A stretch of 61,428 nt of DNA from Candidatus Avisuccinivibrio pullicola (GTDB lineage: Bacteria > Pseudomonadota > Gammaproteobacteria > Enterobacterales > Succinivibrionaceae). A model generated the notes under the pieces. That model did not search any database. It was given only the letters and a program-made list of their open reading frames with translations, and was not told the DNA's origin. Where the stretch lies: assembly GCA_018713485.1 (NCBI GenBank), contig DVOQ01000066.1, positions 1-61,428 on the forward strand. Direction: 5' to 3'. Made by a program: the position numbers and the translations under genes. Of the stretch, positions 1-8,809 are shown piece after piece (position 1 is the first letter of the stretch; each line of letters opens with the position of its first letter).

Positions 1-1
1 T

Positions 2-76
2 AAGGAGCAGAAAGAAATCTGTGCGGCACTGGGACTGGACATGAGTATTATGGAAAAAACGCTGCACGGCAGCTAA
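2..76 (+). CDS. C-terminal end of an unidentified protein (partial)
   Basis: An open frame enters from the left edge and gives 24 residues ending in a TAA stop at 74-76, with the ending LHGS. The piece is too short to assign to a family. Its pattern of Gln-Lys-Glu followed by an Ala-Leu-Gly-Leu stretch would suit the tail of an IS transposase, but that is a guess. Confidence 0.35.
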   Translation, partial: KEQKEICAALGLDMSIMEKTLHGS

Positions 77-177
77 GCTAAACCGTGCCAGCATTCAGAA
101 TGCCGGATGAGTATGTATTAGCCCCGGCGAATTAGGAGAGTAAGGCGCAGATCAGTTCCTGTTCCCTCAATAAAAAA

Positions 178-196
178 GCCCCCGGAGAACGGGGGC
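178..196 (-). terminator. Rho-independent terminator of the sugar operon
   Basis: A perfect 7-bp GC-rich stem (GCCCCCG / CGGGGGC) encloses a GAGAA loop. Read on the minus strand it is followed by a run of six T and lies about 30 bases past the stop of the FGGY kinase, the last gene of the operon. Confidence 0.85.
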
Positions 197-227
197 AAGG
201 TCAAAGCAAAGGTTAGAGTAAGGAAAA

Positions 228-1718
228 CTACGCGCCGTAACTTAAGGCACAGTTCACGGCTTTATGCCACGCCTCCATACGTGACGCACGTTCGGCCTCA
301 GGCAGGGCGCAGGTATAGGTAGCGGCGGTACGGTCGCGGGTAAGGACGCTTTCATCGTAAACACCGCAGGCGATGCCGGCCATGAAGGCCGCTCCCATGC
401 CGGAGAGTTCGGCGTCTCTGGGAACCTTAAGGGTAAGGCCCGTGAGATCGGACTGCAGTTGCATGAGATAGGCATTGCGGGTCGCGCCGCCATCGACGTT
501 GAGCTCGGTAATGGGGGTGGGCGAGGATTTACGGATAAGGGCGAGGATGTCGCTTACCTGATAGGCGATGGAGTCGAGGGCGGCACGCACGATTTCATTG
601 CGTCCCGTGACCCGGCTCATGCCGAGGATGGAACCGCGCACCTTGCCCGTGAAGTAAGGAGCACCTAAGCCCGAGAAGGCGGGGATGAAGAAGGTCTTAT
701 CCTGCGGATGCGCAGCGCGTGCCAGGGCCTCGGTTTCCCCCGGGTCCGTGATGAGCTTCAGATCATCCTTGAGGTAGGTGATGACACCTGCCGAGTAATT
801 GATGTTGCCTTCAAGGACGTAGGTGATCTCTCCCTTGCGTCTCCAGCCGGCCGAGATCACCACGCCATGCTCGGGAGCGGGCAGGGTGGAACCGGTATTC
901 ATCATGATTGACGAACCGGTGCCGTAGGTGGTCTTGGTCTGGCCGGGCTTAAGGCCTCCCTGACCGAAGAGTGCTCCCTGGGAGTCGCCCACTGCCGCAT
1001 GGATGGGGATGGGGCGGGGAAGGGCACCTTCAAAGTCGGTAAGGCCAAAGTCGCTGTCCGAGTCGAGAATGGGGGGCAGGGCCTCCATGGGAACCTTAAA
1101 GAGCTCACACATCTCGGGAGACCAGGTCTGCGCGGCAATATCCAGTAACTGCGTGCGCGAGGCGTTGGAGGGCTCGGTGGCGTAGGTCTTACCTTGGGTT
1201 AAACGGTGGATGAGGAAGGTGTCCATGTTGCCAAGGCAGAGATCGCCCTTTTGGGCAAGCGAAGCCACCTCAGGGATGTTATCCACAAGCCACGTCATCT
1301 TGGCGGCCGAGAAGAACTCGGAAAGCTCAAGGCCCGTAACCTGACGCACTAAGGCGGCCTTAGCCTGCACTTCGGGGCGGGCGACGAAATCCGCACCGCG
1401 GGGACACTGCCAGACGATAGCGTGGTAAAGGGGCTTTAAGGTGCTCTTCTGCCAGGCGCTAACTGTTTCACGCTGCACGGAAAGGCCCACGCAGGCAAGG
1501 TTCTTCGCGGCCTCAGGATGGCGGGCGATGAGGGTACGCACGATGGAGCAGGTATTCTGGTAAATCTCCTCCAGATCGTGCTCGACGTATCCGTGGTCAT
1601 CGATGATCTGACGGTGGGGCAGGGTCTCCTTGTCGATGAGATTGCCCGCGCCGTCTAAAAGCAGGGCTTTAGTGCCCTGCGTGCTCTGATCGATGCCTAA
1701 GACATAAGCATCACTCAT
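228..1718 (-). CDS. FGGY-family carbohydrate kinase (xylulokinase-like; possible apulose kinase)
   Basis: A 496-residue FGGY kinase. The N-terminal half begins with the phosphate-binding motif GIDQSTQGTK, and GDSQGA near residue 244 carries the likely catalytic Asp. The C-terminal half has the second ATPase motif NVDGGATRN. The family phosphorylates pentuloses or related sugars with ATP. The start codon overlaps the stop of the transketolase C-subunit gene by 4 bases (ATGA), so the two are translationally coupled, and a terminator follows. With a two-subunit transketolase and a fucose-isomerase-like gene in the same operon, the substrate is probably the ketose made by that isomerase. Xylulose, ribulose and apulose are all possible, because FGGY specificity cannot be read from motifs. 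Confidence 0.9.
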   Translation of the reverse strand: MSDAYVLGIDQSTQGTKALLLDGAGNLIDKETLPHRQIIDDHGYVEHDLEEIYQNTCSIVRTLIARHPEAAKNLACVGLSVQRETVSAWQKSTLKPLYHAIVWQCPRGADFVARPEVQAKAALVRQVTGLELSEFFSAAKMTWLVDNIPEVASLAQKGDLCLGNMDTFLIHRLTQGKTYATEPSNASRTQLLDIAAQTWSPEMCELFKVPMEALPPILDSDSDFGLTDFEGALPRPIPIHAAVGDSQGALFGQGGLKPGQTKTTYGTGSSIMMNTGSTLPAPEHGVVISAGWRRKGEITYVLEGNINYSAGVITYLKDDLKLITDPGETEALARAAHPQDKTFFIPAFSGLGAPYFTGKVRGSILGMSRVTGRNEIVRAALDSIAYQVSDILALIRKSSPTPITELNVDGGATRNAYLMQLQSDLTGLTLKVPRDAELSGMGAAFMAGIACGVYDESVLTRDRTAATYTCALPEAERASRMEAWHKAVNCALSYGA

Positions 1719-2647
1719 GCGAGAACTTCCTCGGCTTTCTTAGCGATCCCCTCGCCGGTTAAGCCATAGTAGTTGAAGACCTCGCCGGAGGTGCCGGTGA
1801 TGACGGGTGCGTCGGGCAGGGACATGGTGACGACCTTGCGCGGGCACTTCTCACCGACCACCTGGGCGACCATGGAGCCAAGGCCGCCGAAGGGGCTGTG
1901 CTCCTCGATGGAGATGACGGCTTTAGCCTTCGAGGCCACCTTGACGATGGACTCGGTATCGAGGGGCTTTAAGCAGTACATGTCAAGGACGGAGGCGGAA
2001 ATGCCCTTGCTTCTGAGGATCTCGGCTGCCTGCCTGGCCGGCAGCACCATCTCACCGCAGGCGATAAGGGCGATGTCCGAGCCTTCGCAGAGCTGCGTGG
2101 CTTTGTCCATCACAAAGGGGCAGTCATCCTCGGTGTAGACCTCGGGGACGGCGTTACGGCCGACGCGGATGTAGGCCGGTTCGTTGTCGCGCACGAGGAC
2201 TTCCATGAGCTTGCGGGTCTGATGGCAGTCCGAGGGGAGGTAGACGCGCATGCCGGGGATGGAGCACATGGCGGCGATATCCTGGGCGGAGTGATGGCTC
2301 ATGCCTAAAGCGCCGTAGCTGACACCGCCGGAAATGCCGATGAGCTTGACGTTAGTGTGCGAGTAAGCGACGTCCACCTTGCACTGCTCGTAGGAACGGG
2401 CGGTGATAAAGCAGGCCGGGGACATGGGGAAGGTGCGCTTGCCGCAGCGGGCCATACCCGCGGCAATACCCACCAGGTCCTGTTCGGCGATACCCACCTC
2501 GACGAACTGCTCGGGGAAGGCCTTGACGAAGGGAGTGGCCGAGGCGCTGCCGCGGGAGTCCGAGCACAGCACCACGATATCCCTGTCCTCTTTGGCCCTT
2601 TCCATGAGGACCTCGCAGATCATCTGCTTGTTGGCGATATTGGTCAT
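1715..2647 (-). CDS. Transketolase, C-terminal subunit (PYR and C domains)
   Basis: A 310-residue protein matching the second half of transketolase. The pyrimidine-binding domain carries EVGIAEQDLVGIAAGMA, with the Glu that activates thiamine diphosphate, and a C-terminal Rossmann-like domain follows. Together with the upstream 273-residue subunit it makes one transketolase that moves a two-carbon unit between sugar phosphates. Split transketolases usually sit in dedicated catabolic operons rather than serving as the housekeeping enzyme. The gene starts 2 bases after the stop of the N-subunit gene and overlaps the kinase gene. Confidence 0.93.
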   Translation of the reverse strand: MTNIANKQMICEVLMERAKEDRDIVVLCSDSRGSASATPFVKAFPEQFVEVGIAEQDLVGIAAGMARCGKRTFPMSPACFITARSYEQCKVDVAYSHTNVKLIGISGGVSYGALGMSHHSAQDIAAMCSIPGMRVYLPSDCHQTRKLMEVLVRDNEPAYIRVGRNAVPEVYTEDDCPFVMDKATQLCEGSDIALIACGEMVLPARQAAEILRSKGISASVLDMYCLKPLDTESIVKVASKAKAVISIEEHSPFGGLGSMVAQVVGEKCPRKVVTMSLPDAPVITGTSGEVFNYYGLTGEGIAKKAEEVLA

Positions 2648-2649
2648 GA

Positions 2650-3471
2650 TTAAGCCTCCTCCTCGCGGGCCTTTAAGTCGGCCATGATCTGAGCGTATTC
2701 CTCGGCGTTGGGCACGTGATGGTGCCAGCCGGCCTTATTTTCCATGACGGGCGAGCCCTTGCCCTTGACGGTGTTGGCAAGCACGAGGGTGGGCTGGCCT
2801 TTGGTATTGCGGGCTTCCTCAAAGGCCTTACTTAATTCCTCGACGCTGTTGCCGTCCTTAACGTCCACAACGTGCCAGCCGAAGGAGCTCCACTTGGCCT
2901 TGAGGTTATCGAGGGCCATCACTTCCTCGGTGGTGCCGGAGATCTGCAGACGGTTGCGGTCGAGCACGGCGCAGAGATTGTCTAACTTGTAGTTAGCGCC
3001 GGCCATGGCGCCTTCCCAGACCGAGCCCTCGGCCTGCTCGCCGTCGCCCATTACCACGTAAACGCGGTTGGCGGTGCCGTTCATGCGCTCGGCTAAGGCC
3101 ATGCCCACCGCCACGGGCAGGCCGTGACCTAAGGCACCGGAGTTCATCTCGATACCGGGCAGCTTGTTATTGGGGTGACCGATAAAGGGAGAGCCGAACT
3201 TCGAGAATTTCTCGATGACTTCCTGAATGGGGAAGAAGCCCTTTTCGGCTAACACCGCGTAGAGGGTCTCGACCGAGTGGCCCTTACTCATCACGAAGTG
3301 ATCGTGATTGCCGGTGGCGAAATTCTCCACCGTGACGTTCATTTCCTTAAAGTAGAGGGTCACCAGCACTTCCATGACCGACATGTCGCCGCCGATGTGA
3401 CCGCCCTTGCCGCTGACAATCATGTCCACGACGTCGCGGCGTAACTTGTAAGCGAGTTTGGCAAGATTCAT
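2650..3471 (-). CDS. Transketolase, N-terminal subunit (PP domain)
   Basis: A 273-residue protein matching the first half of transketolase. GHIGGDMSVMEVL is near the start, SKGHS near residue 64, then GALGHGLPVAVG. GDGEQAEGSVWE is the thiamine-diphosphate and magnesium motif, ending with the usual Asn-rich helix. It has no pyrimidine domain, which is supplied by the next gene. It starts 17 bases after the isomerase-like gene, so kinase, transketolase and isomerase are one transcription unit. Confidence 0.93.
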   Translation of the reverse strand: MNLAKLAYKLRRDVVDMIVSGKGGHIGGDMSVMEVLVTLYFKEMNVTVENFATGNHDHFVMSKGHSVETLYAVLAEKGFFPIQEVIEKFSKFGSPFIGHPNNKLPGIEMNSGALGHGLPVAVGMALAERMNGTANRVYVVMGDGEQAEGSVWEGAMAGANYKLDNLCAVLDRNRLQISGTTEEVMALDNLKAKWSSFGWHVVDVKDGNSVEELSKAFEEARNTKGQPTLVLANTVKGKGSPVMENKAGWHHHVPNAEEYAQIMADLKAREEEA

Positions 3472-3488
3472 TTCCTAAAACTCCTCGA

Positions 3489-4892
3489 TTATTCGCCTCT
3501 TAAATAAGCCTTTACCTCTTCCTCGATGGGATCGTAGAGATCGGGCTTGATACCGATGTACTTGCAGGCCTCATAGAGAACCGGCACCACGTCCTTGTAC
3601 ACGCCCACGCAGTGGTGGATGTACGGGCCGGTGACAATCTTCTCTTCAAGGCGCTTGACGTTCTGCACCTCGACCCACATATAGGTGCCGAGGATCTTGG
3701 GTCCGTCCACACTCTTAGCGTTACCGAGGAGCAGCGAGTACTCGCCGTGATCGCCGTCAAAGCGCGTGAGGGTGAGCCTGTCGCCGGGCTTCGCTTCCGC
3801 GGAGAGCGAACCGTCATCGTCAAAGGCAATGGGGCAGGTCAGCTCGGGCTTGTCCCTGGCGATGGAGATGGGCCAAGGGCCGCAGTGCTGTAAGAGCTCG
3901 CCGTTGGGATTATCGGGGTGACGGACCGTCCAGTCGGCAAAGAAGCTGCGTGACTCGTTCATGACGGCGGCCTCGGCCATTAAGGCGGTGATGGCGCCGT
4001 GAATGTCGGTCTCGCACACCACGGGGATCCCTAAGTCATTTAAGATGGCGTTGGCGGCGCAGGGCATAATGCCTAACTCACCCTGCAGTGCCGTCCAGCA
4101 CTGAATGGCGCCGGCGTTGCAGCCATAGCGCTCGATTAAGTTGCGCATGGCGCGGGCGAGGGCGGCCACGGTCTCCACCTTGGGCTCGGAGATCTTGATG
4201 ACGGTCTTCTCGTGCAGCAGATCGAGCTCTTCCTTAGCGCCTCTGTTCTCCTGAATCTTGCGCACTTCGCGCACCAGCTCGGGAAGCGGAATGGGGGAGA
4301 GCTGAATGTTGAACTTCTCGAGCAGTTCGCCCTCGTTGCACATCGTGGTCCAGAAATCGAACGGCCGCGGCCCCATCTGCAGGATGCGGATATGCTTGAA
4401 GGTCTTCACCACGTTACACACGGCCATGAAGTCGCGGATACCGCGCTCGAAGACGGGATCGTTTAAACGGCAGTTAGTCAGATAGGTGAACTTGACGTTG
4501 AAGCGGCGCAGCACCTTGCCGGTGGCAAAGAGGCCGCACTGCGTGTCGCGCAGACGCGTGCCGTCAGGCAGGGGCCGCTCGTCTAAAGGTCCCCAGAGAA
4601 GGACGGGCAGGCCTAAGTCACGGGCTAAGCGGGCCATCACGTACTCAGTGCCGAAATTGCAGTGGGCGAGGATAATGCCGTCCACCTTTTCGCGGCGGAA
4701 CTTGTCGGCAATCTTCTTGACGTCCTCGTCGGCAAAGAGCAGACCCTCGGGATTGATGTCCTTGATGTCCACGAAATCAATGCCCAGCTCGGTTAAGCGG
4801 GCGGCGGTGAGATCGCGGTACTTTAAAGCGTCCGGAGCGCTGAACACCGAACGGCGGGAAGGTACGAAACCTAAACGGATTTTGGCAGTCAT
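3489..4892 (-). CDS. L-fucose/L-arabinose isomerase-family protein (candidate pentose isomerase)
   Basis: A 467-residue protein of the L-fucose isomerase-like group. It opens with IRLGFVPSRRS and has an N-terminal nucleotide-fold-like domain, with KVDGIILAHCNFGTE at about residues 70-84. A middle region contains MGPRPFDFW, and later ACAANAILND and CETDIHGAI stretches are typical of the group. Members use a divalent metal to interconvert aldoses and ketoses, though many have untested substrates. It is the only candidate aldose-ketose isomerase of the operon, so it probably makes the ketose for the FGGY kinase. A different reaction on a branched or non-phosphorylated sugar cannot be excluded. 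Confidence 0.75.
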   Translation of the reverse strand: MTAKIRLGFVPSRRSVFSAPDALKYRDLTAARLTELGIDFVDIKDINPEGLLFADEDVKKIADKFRREKVDGIILAHCNFGTEYVMARLARDLGLPVLLWGPLDERPLPDGTRLRDTQCGLFATGKVLRRFNVKFTYLTNCRLNDPVFERGIRDFMAVCNVVKTFKHIRILQMGPRPFDFWTTMCNEGELLEKFNIQLSPIPLPELVREVRKIQENRGAKEELDLLHEKTVIKISEPKVETVAALARAMRNLIERYGCNAGAIQCWTALQGELGIMPCAANAILNDLGIPVVCETDIHGAITALMAEAAVMNESRSFFADWTVRHPDNPNGELLQHCGPWPISIARDKPELTCPIAFDDDGSLSAEAKPGDRLTLTRFDGDHGEYSLLLGNAKSVDGPKILGTYMWVEVQNVKRLEEKIVTGPYIHHCVGVYKDVVPVLYEACKYIGIKPDLYDPIEEEVKAYLRGE

Positions 4893-4930
4893 GTGCAGGT
4901 CCTTTTTAATAAGTTGTAATTTAATCCTAA

Positions 4931-4954
4931 ACCTGCCCCTTAAACGGGGCAGGT
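4931..4954 (-). terminator. Intra-operon hairpin between transport and catabolic genes
   Basis: A 9-bp perfect stem (ACCTGCCCC / GGGGCAGGT) with a 6-base loop lies in the 72-base gap between the EIIA-like and isomerase-like genes. On the minus strand it is followed by TTTAGG rather than a long T tract. It could be a partial terminator or an mRNA-stabilising end that sets the ratio of transport to catabolic proteins. Confidence 0.55.
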
Positions 4955-4964
4955 GCTTTAACCA

Positions 4965-5459
4965 CTATTTTTTGACGAGGGTGTAACGCATTACCACGGT
5001 TTCCCCAGCCTTGGCATCGCCCGTGCGCAGCGTGAGGCGCTTAACCTTGTCCACGCTCTGCGAGGTGATGACTAAGGGGGAGGTCACGTCAAAGCCACGG
5101 TCCTTAAGCAGCTTTAAATCCACGGTGCATAAGGGGGAGCCGACGCTGACGCGATCGCCTTTCTTAACGTGGGGGGTGAAACCCTCACCGTTTAATTTCA
5201 CGGTGTCGATGCCGATGTGCAGCAGCACCTCAAGGCCGTCGTAACCGGTGATGCCGTAAGTGTGCTTCTGATCACCGACGAAGGAGACGATACCCGAAAG
5301 CGGGGCGACGGCTTCACCGTCCACGGGGATGATGGCGACGCCGTCGCCAATCACCTTGCCCGAGAAGATGGGCTCGTCCACGTCCCCGATGGCTACCACG
5401 TGGCCGCTCATGGCCGCCACGAGGGGCTCACCTTTACTCTGAAACAGCATGTTTCTCAC
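4965..5459 (-). CDS. Stand-alone EIIA-Glc-like PTS protein
   Basis: A 164-residue protein spanning a complete EIIA-Glc (Crr-type) domain. Both functional histidines are visible: the first in QKHTYGI near residue 85, and the phosphorylated one in LLHIGIDTVKL near residue 97. The KGDRVSVG and TSPLVIT stretches are also typical. No EIIB or EIIC is encoded nearby; instead the gene lies between an ABC permease and a sugar isomerase gene. In enteric bacteria EIIA-Glc binds and inhibits ABC transporter ATPases such as MalK and FGGY kinases such as GlpK. Both partner types are encoded in this operon, so a dedicated regulatory subunit is a reasonable inference. Confidence 0.9.
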   Translation of the reverse strand: MRNMLFQSKGEPLVAAMSGHVVAIGDVDEPIFSGKVIGDGVAIIPVDGEAVAPLSGIVSFVGDQKHTYGITGYDGLEVLLHIGIDTVKLNGEGFTPHVKKGDRVSVGSPLCTVDLKLLKDRGFDVTSPLVITSQSVDKVKRLTLRTGDAKAGETVVMRYTLVKK

Positions 5460-5464
5460 TCTCC

Positions 5465-6487
5465 CTACTTGTTCTCGTTGCGGGCCTGCAGGGCCATGCG
5501 GGCCTGGAGGTTACGCTGATACTGATCGACGATCACGGCGAGCACAATCACGAGGCCCTTGATGATCATCTGCCAGAATTCGGAGACGCCGCACATCACC
5601 ATACCGTCGGAGATCACGCCGATGATGAAGGCACCGATGATGGTACCGACGATGGTACCGACACCGCCGAAGAGCGAGGTGCCGCCTAACACGGCCGCCG
5701 CGATGGCGTTCATTTCCCAGGTGTTACCGGTCATGGGGTGGGAGGCGACAAGCTGCGAGGTGGCGATGATGCCGACCACGGCCGAGCAGGCACCGGAGAA
5801 CATGTAGACGAGGATCTTGTCATTGTCCACATGCACGCCTGAGAGCTTGGCGGCGCGCTCGTTACCGCCGATGGCGAGGATGTGCCAGCCAAAGGGGGTC
5901 TTTCTTAAAATCACGGCGGCGATGACGGCAATCAGGATGAGGATGATGACCGCCACGGGGAAGCCGAGGATGTCACGGCCGAAGATCTCAAAGCCGGTAT
6001 TGCCTAAGGCTTCCTTACCCACGAGGTTGGGGAAGGTCGCGCCGTTGGAGATTAGGTTGGCGATACCGCGGGCGACGTACATCATGCCCAGGGTGGCGAT
6101 GAAGGGGGCCACCGTGAACTTGGTGATGACGATACCGTTGACCGCGCCAATCACGATGCCGATGACGATGGCGATAATCACGATCGAGGGCACCGAGAAG
6201 TAAATGGTATAGCCAAAGACGGTTAAGCCCTGATTGATGAGATAGCCGCAGACCATGCCCGCGACGCCGACCACGGCACCTACCGACAGGTCAATACCGC
6301 CGGTAACCAGCACGTAGGTCATGCCGATACCTAAAATGCCGTAGAGAGCCACGTGCTTGGCGACCAGCAGCAGTGACTGCGAGGTGAAGAAAGACTCCGA
6401 GGCAAAGGAGAAGAAGATCACCAGCAAGGTCAGCACGATGAGGGTGCGTCCCTTGAGGAGAGTCATAATCAGATCATTCTTGTTCAT
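5465..6487 (-). CDS. Sugar ABC transporter permease (RbsC-like)
   Basis: About 340 residues, very hydrophobic, with roughly ten membrane segments. It has the signature of ribose-type permeases: VTGGIDLSVGAVVG near residue 70 and GGTSLFGGVGTIVGT near residue 270. The ATG at 6487 is preceded by GGGAG eight bases upstream and is preferred over a TTG five codons earlier. It forms the membrane channel for the binding protein and ATPase encoded upstream. It lies just after the ATPase gene and 5 bases before the EIIA-like gene. Confidence 0.93.
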   Translation of the reverse strand: MNKNDLIMTLLKGRTLIVLTLLVIFFSFASESFFTSQSLLLVAKHVALYGILGIGMTYVLVTGGIDLSVGAVVGVAGMVCGYLINQGLTVFGYTIYFSVPSIVIIAIVIGIVIGAVNGIVITKFTVAPFIATLGMMYVARGIANLISNGATFPNLVGKEALGNTGFEIFGRDILGFPVAVIILILIAVIAAVILRKTPFGWHILAIGGNERAAKLSGVHVDNDKILVYMFSGACSAVVGIIATSQLVASHPMTGNTWEMNAIAAAVLGGTSLFGGVGTIVGTIIGAFIIGVISDGMVMCGVSEFWQMIIKGLVIVLAVIVDQYQRNLQARMALQARNENK

Positions 6488-6502
6488 GGAAAAAACTCCC
6501 AA

Positions 6503-8041
6503 TTAAGCTGCTGCCTGCTGATGGCCTAAGTACGAGGCCTTCACCAGATTGTCCTGAGTGATGTCTTTACCCGTGAACTCCGCGGTCTTGACGCCGTTGG
6601 AGAGCACGATGATGCGATCGGCGATGGCGATGATTTCCTCTAATTCCGAGGACACCACGATGAGCGACACGCCGCGCTCGGCATACTGATAGATGAGGTG
6701 GAAGATCTCGGTCTTGGCACCGATGTCGATACCGCGCGAGGGCTCGTCAAGGAGCATGATGGAGGGCTCGGTGAGAGCGCCCTTGGCAAAGACCACCTTC
6801 TGCTGATTGCCGCCTGAAAGCGACAGAATGGGCAGGGTCTTGTCCGCGACCTTGATGTGCACATCCTTAATCATCTCGTCAGTGGCCGCGCTTTTCTTAC
6901 CGTTCTCGATAAGGCCTATGGGCGACGCATAGTGACCGATATGCGACAGGGCGATGTTCTGATCGATATTCATGGTCTGCACGAGGCCGTCGCGCTGACG
7001 GTCTTCAGGCAGCCACGCAAAGCCCTTGCTGATCTGATCGGCGACCGACTCGATCTTAAGGATCTGCCCGTCCTTGATGATCTCCCCGGTATGATCGGGG
7101 CGCATGCCCATGATGCACTCGAAGATCTCGGTGCGGCCCGCGCCTAAGAGGCCGTAGACGCCTAACACCTCGCCCTTGTGCAGATCAAAGGAGACCTTGT
7201 TTAAAAGGTATCCGCCGCCGGACTTGGGCAGGGTCAGATCCCTGATCTCGAGCACCTTCTCGCGCGTGGTCCAGTCCACGGGGGTGGTGCGCTTGGGATA
7301 GCTCTTGCCCTCGCCCACCATCTGCTTGACGATCCACGGCACGTCGATGTCGGGCACCGCCGCCTCGGCGACTAACTTGCCGTCGCGGAAGATGGTCACG
7401 AAATCGCCGATACGCATCAGTTCCTCTAAGCGGTGGCTGATGTAGACGATGGAAATGCCCGAAGCCGTGAGCTCACGCATGATGTTAAACAGCACGTCCA
7501 CTTCCTGCTCCGAGAGCGAGGAGGTCGGCTCGTCCATGATGAGGATCTTGAGGTTGGGGATGAGGAGATTGCGGGCAATCTCGATCATCTGCTGCTGACC
7601 TACGCGCAGATCTCCTACCTTGGTATCGGGATCGATGGGGTATTTAAGGCGCGCTAAGACCTGTTTGGCAAGCTTACGGTGCTCGGCGTCATCTAACATG
7701 CCGCCCTTAGTACGCTCGGAGGCCATGAACAGATTCTGGAACACGGTAAGGTTCGGGAACAGACACAGCTCCTGGTGAATGATGGCAATACCGTGAGCTC
7801 TCGCGTCCACGGTGGACTCAAAGCTCACTTCCTTTCCCTGCAGGTAGAGCTTACCTGCAGAGGGCTTCTCGATACCGGCGATGATGCGCATCAGCGTGGA
7901 CTTACCGGCACCGTTCTCACCGATGAGCACGTTGACCTTGCCGCGCTTGATGTCAAAGGACACCTGATCGAGCGCCTTGGTGCCGGGATAAATCTTGTCG
8001 ATTTTCTCGGCATGCAGATAGATTTCTTCGTTCTGGCTCAT
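6503..8041 (-). CDS. Sugar ABC transporter ATP-binding protein (RbsA/MglA type, two ATPase domains)
   Basis: A 512-residue protein with two ABC cassettes. The first has GENGAGKST near residue 40, then VGQQQMIEIARNLL and ILIMDEPTSSL. The second is degenerate at the P-loop (GLLGAGRTE) but keeps LSGGNQQKVVFAKG and LLDEPSRGID. This asymmetry is usual for monosaccharide transporters of the CUT2 class. It powers uptake through the adjacent RbsC-like permease. It could also be the target of the EIIA-like protein encoded two genes downstream. Confidence 0.95.
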   Translation of the reverse strand: MSQNEEIYLHAEKIDKIYPGTKALDQVSFDIKRGKVNVLIGENGAGKSTLMRIIAGIEKPSAGKLYLQGKEVSFESTVDARAHGIAIIHQELCLFPNLTVFQNLFMASERTKGGMLDDAEHRKLAKQVLARLKYPIDPDTKVGDLRVGQQQMIEIARNLLIPNLKILIMDEPTSSLSEQEVDVLFNIMRELTASGISIVYISHRLEELMRIGDFVTIFRDGKLVAEAAVPDIDVPWIVKQMVGEGKSYPKRTTPVDWTTREKVLEIRDLTLPKSGGGYLLNKVSFDLHKGEVLGVYGLLGAGRTEIFECIMGMRPDHTGEIIKDGQILKIESVADQISKGFAWLPEDRQRDGLVQTMNIDQNIALSHIGHYASPIGLIENGKKSAATDEMIKDVHIKVADKTLPILSLSGGNQQKVVFAKGALTEPSIMLLDEPSRGIDIGAKTEIFHLIYQYAERGVSLIVVSSELEEIIAIADRIIVLSNGVKTAEFTGKDITQDNLVKASYLGHQQAAA

Positions 8042-8049
8042 GAGCGTTC

Positions 8050-8694
8050 CTACTCAATCTTGAGGGTGATGGGGGTAATGAGCACCTGGCTCGGACGCGT
8101 CACGGTATAGCAGCCGACGTATTCCACGCGCTTGCCCTGCATGGCGGCGTCAATGTTCAGCGGGGTGATGACCTCCTTTAAGATGAGATCATGGAAGGCC
8201 ACCGAGACCTGTGCCCATTCAATCTGATTCTTGTAGTCACGGTAGGAGATGAGACTGATGGTGTCACGCACGGCGGAGTTCTTGAACACCGGGCCTATCT
8301 GAATGCGGAAGCTGGTGTTGGAGTCAAGTCCGTCGGGAGTGATTTCGAGGTAACCGCTTCTTAACTTGTTCTTGACGTTCTTGATGGTGCCCGTGCCCTT
8401 TACGATGAAGGAGAGCTCGCCCGAGTCGCCCATGGAGTAATGACCGTACTTGGAGGCCACCGTGGTGAGATCACCGCCGGCCTCGGTAAAGAGTTCGGCT
8501 AAATCCTTGGCGTTGTCCACGAAATACTTAGGGCTGTTTTCCTTCCAGAAATTCTGGGCATTGGTGGTGGGATCGAAGACGACCTCGCCGGTGAGTTCCG
8601 CTTCCTTGCCTTCCTCGACCACGGTAGCGGTCAGTCCGGCGTAAAGCACCGCCACCACGGCGATGGCACCGATGATGAGATTGCGCTTTGACAT
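8050..8694 (-). CDS. DUF2291 family protein
   Basis: About 214 residues beginning MSKRNLIIGAIAVVAVLYAG, a single N-terminal membrane anchor or signal, then a soluble domain resembling DUF2291. Such genes repeatedly accompany CUT2 sugar ABC operons, and their molecular function is not established. The ATG at 8694 has GGAG six bases upstream; the longer open frame to 8787 has no good ribosome-binding site and adds non-conserved residues. It lies between the binding protein and ATPase genes and probably acts in the cell envelope with the transporter. Confidence 0.8.
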   Translation of the reverse strand: MSKRNLIIGAIAVVAVLYAGLTATVVEEGKEAELTGEVVFDPTTNAQNFWKENSPKYFVDNAKDLAELFTEAGGDLTTVASKYGHYSMGDSGELSFIVKGTGTIKNVKNKLRSGYLEITPDGLDSNTSFRIQIGPVFKNSAVRDTISLISYRDYKNQIEWAQVSVAFHDLILKEVITPLNIDAAMQGKRVEYVGCYTVTRPSQVLITPITLKIE

Positions 8695-8767
8695 CATTTG
8701 CTCCGTTTTGAAGGCTGTAAAGATACCTCTGTATTTAAACAGCCTGTTTGTAATCGCTGGTGTTAGG

Positions 8768-8789
8768 GGGTGCCGCGGGTGCGGCACCC
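8768..8789 (-). terminator. Stable hairpin after the binding-protein gene
   Basis: A perfect 9-bp stem (GGGTGCCGC / GCGGCACCC) with a 4-base loop starts about 20 bases after the binding-protein stop. No T tract follows on the minus strand. Hairpins here typically protect the binding-protein mRNA so that it is made in excess over the membrane components. Confidence 0.6.
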
Positions 8790-8809
8790 ATGAGGCTTAA
8801 GCCGGAACC

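Noticed and set aside
459-1185. Plus-strand open frames inside the FGGY kinase gene
   Set aside because: They are antisense reading frames of a high-GC gene without ribosome-binding sites or known motifs.
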